The notes under the pieces are model-generated. The model saw only the letters and a program-made list of their open reading frames with translations, ran no database searches and was not told the DNA's origin. Of a DNA stretch of 64,000 bases, positions 58,278 to 64,000 are shown piece after piece (within the stretch, counting starts at the first letter, position 1; every line of letters starts with the position of its first letter). The position numbers were made by a program, and so were the translations under genes. This stretch comes from Muricea muricata. Lineage: Eukaryota > Cnidaria > Anthozoa > Malacalcyonacea > Plexauridae. The DNA lies in assembly GCA_963855995.1 (NCBI GenBank), contig OY979727.1:12950946-13014945 (forward strand), read 5' to 3'.

Positions 58278-59816
58278 CTGAAATCTATTGAATATATAAT
58301 AACAAATATTTTATGATGCTACCACGTGATGCTACAACATCAATTGTCCTGGAATGGTCAATACAGAACCAATAATGAATAATTACAATTAATTAGTATA
58401 ATTAGTGAGTGGAAAGTTTGTACTGCGCAACCGAGATCTCGGACAAATATAGCGTCAGGCGCGCAAATTTTTTGAAGAAAAATAAAAAAAATTGCGTTAT
58501 TCAAGCGCGGTGCGCGCAAGATTTAAGATTGCGCAATTTTACGAGCGCCGCGGGCGCAGTATTTGCGCATCGCAAATTTTTGCGCAAGCTGTCGCCGCGC
58601 GTTCCGGGGCATGCGCAAGTAACAAGATACTTGGTTTCACGTGTTTTACACGTGTAACACAAACATATACTTCCGATCAATGGATTAGCCAATTAACAAC
58701 CACCAATGAACAACAGCCATTTTAATGTGATTGTATGTCTAATGTCCCTAGCTGCCGCGGGCCTCGCCGCGGGCCAAAACTGCTCTGGCTCTCTTCTGCG
58801 GTATTTCGGTGTTGGCTTTTCAAGGCGAACACCGATTTTCGAGGCGAAAAGCTGTCAGCTATTATTCACTGAGAATACCTTTAAAGTCTTTCAACCTTGG
58901 TCGTAGGATTCTTCGTGTGGGAGGTTAGTTTGAGCACGAGGTTGGTCGTCTGCGCACTGCGGCTGAATGTCTGATGTTTTCAGCTTGACTGCACGAGTTT
59001 CGTTGTATACCGTGTAATTTATAAATTTGTAACTGTGATATGTTTTACACCGTAAAAAATGTTAGTGATGTGTAATAGTTGTTTGCAAGTTGGAACCAAA
59101 TTCAACGAATGTCTAGAATTAAGTTAACGAGATTTATAGGCTGCATATAAGGCTGGCTAATGGCTATGGCCTATAATAACAACAAGTGAAGAAAATGACA
59201 AACTGATCGAAAGTGTTGTCAATGTTTTGGGCAGGATTGTAGCTCATCTAAGTCATCTTTTAAAGCCTAGTTTCCATTTGGTCATAACTGTTACACGACC
59301 AAAATCATCCTCAATATCATCTAAATTATCTATCTAAATCATCCTCAGTAACAAGGACATCATCAGTGTACTATCTAAATTAGATAGTACACTGATGTCC
59401 TTGTTAGTGTAGACTAGCTTGAAAATGGATGACCCTCAAGCCAACTTTGTTTATATTAATTGTCGTATTTGTAATATATGATTGACTAACTATCGATATC
59501 TGACATGCTTCTGGTTTGCTAGGAACATAACAATAAACCAATGTTTTAATAACAAAAAGTTAGAAAAAATGCAAAATATGGCCAATATTTATCTAATAAC
59601 TGATGTTCAAAAATTTGCTTTTGATTGGCCATTTGGCCCAATACAATACAGTTATGAGTCTTATGAGCTAGTTAGCTGTATCAAGCCTAAACGAAAACCA
59701 AGTTTCCCATACTATGCAATTGACAATATATAGTTATAAGATTCTGAAGGAATATAGAGCACAGTTTAGGTGTGCATTTCTGTTGAATGGCTTACTTAAA
59801 TTATATATATTATTTA
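58278..59816. other. region upstream of the oxygenase gene, CpG-rich patch and palindrome
   Basis: At about 58425-58640 the sequence is unusually rich in CpG and TTGCGC/GCGCAA words, in contrast to AT-rich flanks. At 59347-59409 CAAGGACATCATCAGTGTAC is followed by its near-complement, a hairpin of about 28-bp arms. A secretory-looking frame at 58706-58906 (MNNSHFNVIVCLMSLAAAG) is short and unassigned. No oxygenase 5' exon is recognised. Confidence 0.45.
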
Positions 59817-60479
59817 TGGTGAAACTTGTAGTTTGTGTTACATGTGGGAAAGAGTGTGGGCAGCATTTTTGCAAAGTTAGCAAAAAGCCATGCCATGCCA
59901 TACCACCTTGTTGCAAGGTGTTGGATGTGGAAGAGGAGGGTTTTGGTGCACCAGAAGTGTGCACAAATTGTTCTGAAGTAGAGGTCTTGCCAAAAGGCCC
60001 TACAAAAACACAAATTACCAAAGAAGGTAAAACTACATGCAATATTACATGTACAGTACAAGTGTTCAAAACATCATTGCCACATGCATCAGATGCAACA
60101 ACATGTTCATCTTGCTAACATTTGAATTCAAACACTTATTATAGAATCCCGCTTTGCAAGCTTTTTCAACCAAAAGCGACCCATTGGTGTGGCTAGTAGA
60201 GTCAGAGAGCACCAGTGGCAAAGCGTGTGAAAAGTGGGCACGAGCCAACACGGAAGGGCATTAGCTTGCTGTGTTTCAGGCAAGGCAAGACAAAATTTTG
60301 GCTATCTAGGGCCAACAATTCTTCATTTGCCAAACATTATAAATTGGCACATCCAAACCAAACCATAAGTCCTAAAGATGCTGTGCCAGATGACTCATCA
60401 TTGGCTGTGGAGGCAATGAAAGTCTACAATAAAATTTTTAGGTATGTTACTTGTGTTCATCATTTCATATTGTTTTAAA

Positions 60480-61146
60480 TCAGTATGAACTTTTGAAACT
60501 GATATTATATGCAAATTTAAATTATATATCTTTTGCAAATTTCACTCTGAACACTCAATTGGTTAAGAGCATTGTTGATATAACTTGATGCTGACATGTG
60601 AAATTTTATGCTGCTCCTCTGTTAAAATAATTTGAATGATGTTCTTTATTTTCTTTGTACTATATCATAAAGAGATGTAAAACATTTTCCTATGAACTCA
60701 ATATACAGTCATATCAATACTTGTCACCTGTGGAAATTCAGAAAACTCTAAATGTCACTCTTGAAACAGATTGTTTTATATCTAATTGTTTGCCCACTGA
60801 TTGATATGTGGTTGGTTGTATACTGTAGTCTTGTTAATACCTCTGGACATTTTCAATAACATAACATTATAGTGACATGGGAAAGACTGCAAGTACCAGC
60901 CAAAGCAGTGAGGAAATTGTGGACAAGTTAGTTGATGTTGGTTAAGTGCAATAAGATGTTAGATGTGTTGTATACAGTAGATCAAAATAAGCAAGGCCCC
61001 AGTCATGCATAAAAGTGAGTTTAAACTAACCTCCTCTTTATATTTGGCGTTTTTAAGACATTACAGTACGAAAACGTTTATAAAACTGATATTGATTGTA
61101 ATATGTAGTCACTGCATGAAACGAACTAGGTATTGATTAGTTTTAA
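60480..61146. other. spacer within the hAT-like element
   Basis: AT-rich, without a supported exon. A short piece near 60675-60720 (GTAAAACATTTTCC, ATACAGTCATATCAA) resembles 48110-48150. Confidence 0.35.
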
Positions 61147-62887
61147 ATGTTTTTTCTTTACAGTGAGCCCGTCGTAAGAGCCTTAGGATCATCACTTCCG
61201 GAAAACCTTACAGCAACCAAAGTTGACAACAGACAAGTGACCCAACCTTCTCCCTCTGGACCTCCTACATATCAAAGTACGTTGGATAGTTTCCTCCCGC
61301 TTGATTCGGAAGGTAATTTTCCTTTTAATATAGATGAGTTTGCAGAAAAAGTTGCGTCTAAATTAGCGCAAAAACGTAATAATTCCATTCCTAAACACAA
61401 AAATCTAGCAGCAACCTGTTCTAATTCCCAGTCAACCATTTCCTCTGATGCTAGTAATTTAATTGAATATTTGAACAAGTCGCAGGGCTTCGAGTTGATT
61501 ATTGAAGAGAACAGCCGGATATTACGTTGCTACAATTGTTCCGAGTTCTTATCCTCTCCTGTCTCGTTTTCTTCGTCATTTCGTCGGCCATCGGGACGAA
61601 CAGATGGATCACTTGCCACAGGCCTAAGCTTGTCAGAGCAGGCGTACGAGCAGTTGATTGCTGGCAAGTGTGACAGGTGGTATCATCAGAAAGTGACTTT
61701 TGTTAAACGTCTCTCTTCCAAGACGCACATTAACGCTACGGAATTCATGAAGTCTGTAAACGAAGGCAAATCGAGGGAAGGGCTCGTGACTAAAAATCAG
61801 ATCCGTGTGGCCATTGGAATCGTGAAGACCAAGTCTGCTGCGATACAATATGAGGAAAGAATTGCTGAGCTGCAGGTTCAGATGTTGGCGACTTTGGACA
61901 TTCCCGAAAGCTTTTCCCGGCAATGTTATCTGCGGCGTGTGCTTACATCGGCAAGAAAACGTCGATTTTTCTTTGAACTCCTCTTCCGAGCACAGGAATG
62001 CCTCCGCACGTTTATATTACAGCAGACAAGTCCACCAACCATCGAGTCACTAATCAAGTAACCGTCATTTGTCCTGTGGTAAATGGCAGACGAGAAGGAA
62101 TTGTGTTGAATGCGCGTGAGGTCTACACCAACTCTGATGGCACTGGTGGTACAGGTAAAGCTCTTGCAAAATCCACTTATTCTGACCTGGAGAAAAATGC
62201 TGGTTTGAAAGGAATATCCCTTCTCCAAGTGCAAGGAAGAGCTATGGATGGCCAGTACGTCAACGCTCCCTTTATAGATGGCATGAATGAGCCTGTTCGT
62301 AGGTTATATGAAGATGACGATGAATGTAAAGAAAGTTTCTGGTGGCCTGTACAGTGGGATCCTGCTCATTGGCTCGACAAAGTTTTTAGCAAGTTTAAAG
62401 ATTCGAGTTTCATGGATGGCTTGCTGAAGAGAGTTGCTCTTTACCATCAAACTTTTGGCCATGGTAAAATGCACAGCGTAGCAAGTCACACTGCAAAAGA
62501 TCTCCATTTACCTTTTCGAGTGATCAACGCCTTTGCCCAACAAAAATTTATGAGCTCTAGCTATCTGTCGCTGAAAAACCTAGCTGACAGTTTGGAGGTC
62601 TATATTGAAACCTTCAAAGACCACGATATCGCGAGGAACTTGGGTACAAGTTGTGCGGTCAAGATTTTGTATGCGACTTATTGGGTATTCTCGACCTTTT
62701 ATAGCCTTTGGTGGTTTTAGTGCTGCACTCACAAGCTAACTGGTACCCTGGCTGGAAGTTATGTGCCCACATCCTTTTAGTAAAAGACAGATGGAAGGCT
62801 TTTTAAACGAGATAGATAGATAGAATGGAAGAGTACGGTAGAATGGAAGGCACGAGAACTGCCGGATTGTGTTGCTGATTTGAAAAG

Positions 62888-63123
62888 CATAGCCATAGAA
62901 TAAGAAATGAATAGAAGGGCCACTCAGCAGTGCAACATGTCTCCCTATGTTTATGCAGTTTACTGGCTGCCACCAGCCAGTTCAGCATTCCTATTGGCCA
63001 GAAAATGCAATTGACTGGCTGAGAAAATGCTAATAACGTGCGTAATGCGACATGCGCGGCTTCAAAAACTTCAAAGGCTCCGACGCGAGTGGCCCTTCTA
63101 TGTATTCTTATTCTATGGCATAG
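62888..63123. mobile_element. 226-bp MITE with 5-bp target duplication inside the transposase
   Basis: The element 62893-63118 begins CCATAGAATAAG and ends CTTATTCTATGG, with inverted arms of about 32 bp (also AGAAGGGCCACTC). A CATAG direct repeat flanks it at 62888-62892 and 63119-63123. The coding frame on the left (PDCVADLKSIA) continues on the right (ARDVFRELDDRF) in the same frame, so the insertion split a previously open gene. Confidence 0.88.
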
Positions 63124-63512
63124 CTAGAGATGTCTTCAGGGAGTTAGATGATCGATTTCAAAATTGCTTTTCGGACCTGAACCGAATGCTTGCTGAATGT
63201 TTCGACTTCGCGCGGCTGATTGCTGGTGTTTGCGGAACTCGATCCGTGGAACGGTCGATGCCGGTCGATAAAAAGAGATCTTCAGAGCTAGGTGCCGAGG
63301 AGTTTCGCAAATGTGTCGTCTATGTCTCACAGATGCCCCACGTCAAGGATAGGAAGTTGGAGTTAGGCGATCAGCTTTCTGCTGCCGTATTTTGGGCGCT
63401 TCAAGAAATCTCTCATAGAAGTTGTTCCGGTCTGTGGCAAATGTTTAATACACCCATTGTTCGTTTTGTACCTATTTTGTTCAATTCCAGCCACTGTAGT
63501 CCATATAGTTAA

Positions 63513-64000
63513 CAGTCAATAGTCTTCAAAAATGTATCCACCGAATAGGATAGAAATTCAGACATAAAAACGACGTCTAAGATGAAAAAAGTAGTGTAAT
63601 ACATAACTTCATGTTGCCAACTGATGTCTGTGGCGCCACGAAGAATTACAAATTGCTGCTTCAATATCGACCTTTTATGCATTAAATAACGTACGTATTT
63701 CGCTTAAATCGATGTGGGTGTAACTTTGAAGATCTTTTCCCCCGATAAGCTTAATAAACCATGTATTAACTGAGGTAGAGTCGAAAAATATTGTCATGAA
63801 TAGACACAAGTGTTACACGTTCACTTTGTCGTTCATGTTTCTTTATCGACTTCAGAATTCGTAAAATTGACCAATCACAGCGAAGCACAAAAGTTCTAAA
63901 CATTTGCCACAGACCAGGTTGTTTGGGGAGATATGCTTGTTTCTCACTTTTCCCACTTCTTCAAGAAGATTGTCGAGAAAGCTAATGAAGACTTTTGTTC
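63513..64000. other. right edge of the window, nothing assigned
   Basis: No supported coding exon, RNA gene or repeat end was recognised in this stretch. It may hold the 3' end of the hAT-like element. Confidence 0.35.

Larger units (their letters stand above)
59817..63512 (+). mobile_element. decayed hAT-like transposase gene
   Basis: Pieces in order: a Cys/His-rich start (VCVTCGKECGQHFCK, 59817-60116); a zinc-finger-like piece at about 60215-60440 (CFRQGKTKFWLSRANNSSFA, KHYKLAHP); and a middle domain at 61165-61905 with RCYNCSEFL. The catalytic-like part follows at 61998-62720 (VYITADKSTNHRVTNQVTVI, WWPVQWDPAHWLDKVF), and a C-terminal part at about 62824-63512. The DKST and AHWLDKVF motifs resemble the RNase-H-like core of hAT-related proteins. 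This is from motif memory, not a search. A stop (61974) and frameshifts near 61905 and 62650 show decay. The C-terminal part is split by the MITE at 62893. Confidence 0.6.

Noticed and set aside
58706-58906. Short frame with signal-peptide-like start (MNNSHFNVIVCLMSLAAAG)
   Set aside because: Only 66 codons, without recognisable mature domain or splice context. Could be chance.
59482-59733. 83-codon plus-strand frame before the hAT-like element
   Set aside because: Low-complexity AT-rich composition and no motif. Not supported as a gene.
1-64000. CRISPR arrays, bacterial operons, tRNA or rRNA genes
   Set aside because: Tandem arrays here have no unique spacers, genes are spliced, and no full tRNA cloverleaf or rRNA was recognised. 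The tRNA-like pieces at 27.4 and 29.9 kb look like SINE heads.

Overview
The window is nuclear DNA from an animal with intron-rich genes, canonical GT-AG introns and many small DNA transposons. A cnidarian, probably an anthozoan (coral or sea anemone), is my best guess. That is an inference from a complement factor B-like gene with five CCP domains, RING-TRAF-Kelch genes and the MITE types present. No sequence search was possible.

Layout. (1) 1-15.6 kb holds ordinary housekeeping genes: CMTR2 (minus, cap 2'-O-methyltransferase 2, running off the left edge), KDM8/JMJD5 (plus, head to head with CMTR2), an intronless gene I do not recognise (minus), and RABL6 (plus, about 20 exons). Several of their introns consist almost entirely of short tandem arrays. 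(2) About 16.0-53.1 kb is a triplicated segment. The full unit (copy 1, about 19.5 kb) carries a RING-TRAF zinc finger-coiled coil-Kelch gene (minus), a CCNB1IP1/HEI10 fragment without its RING (plus), a complement factor B-like gene (minus), PXK-like kinase exons (plus) and the first coding exon of RPL36 (plus). Copy 2 (about 12.5 kb) has lost the von Willebrand A domain, three CCPs and the good protease exon of the factor B gene. Copy 3 (about 4.9 kb) keeps only the RING-Kelch gene, one CCNB1IP1 exon and the RPL36 exon. The three RING-Kelch genes are intact while most other passengers are broken. (3) 53.5-64 kb holds a cluster of MITEs, a 5'-truncated LINE, most of a 2-oxoglutarate/Fe(II) oxygenase gene (minus), and a decayed hAT-like transposase that itself carries a MITE.

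The most interesting signals are these. First, a roughly 115-bp repeat family forms tandem arrays only inside introns, in four different genes on both strands, always in the same orientation relative to transcription, and usually close to the 3' splice site. Its unit contains a 3'-splice-site-like sequence and an AATAAA hexamer. Second, the three RING-Kelch paralogues have a nearly invariant RING/TRAF exon, but their Kelch propellers differ mainly in loop segments, which would suit a family that diversifies target recognition. Third, the factor B-like protease has His and Asp of the triad, but alanine in place of the catalytic serine.
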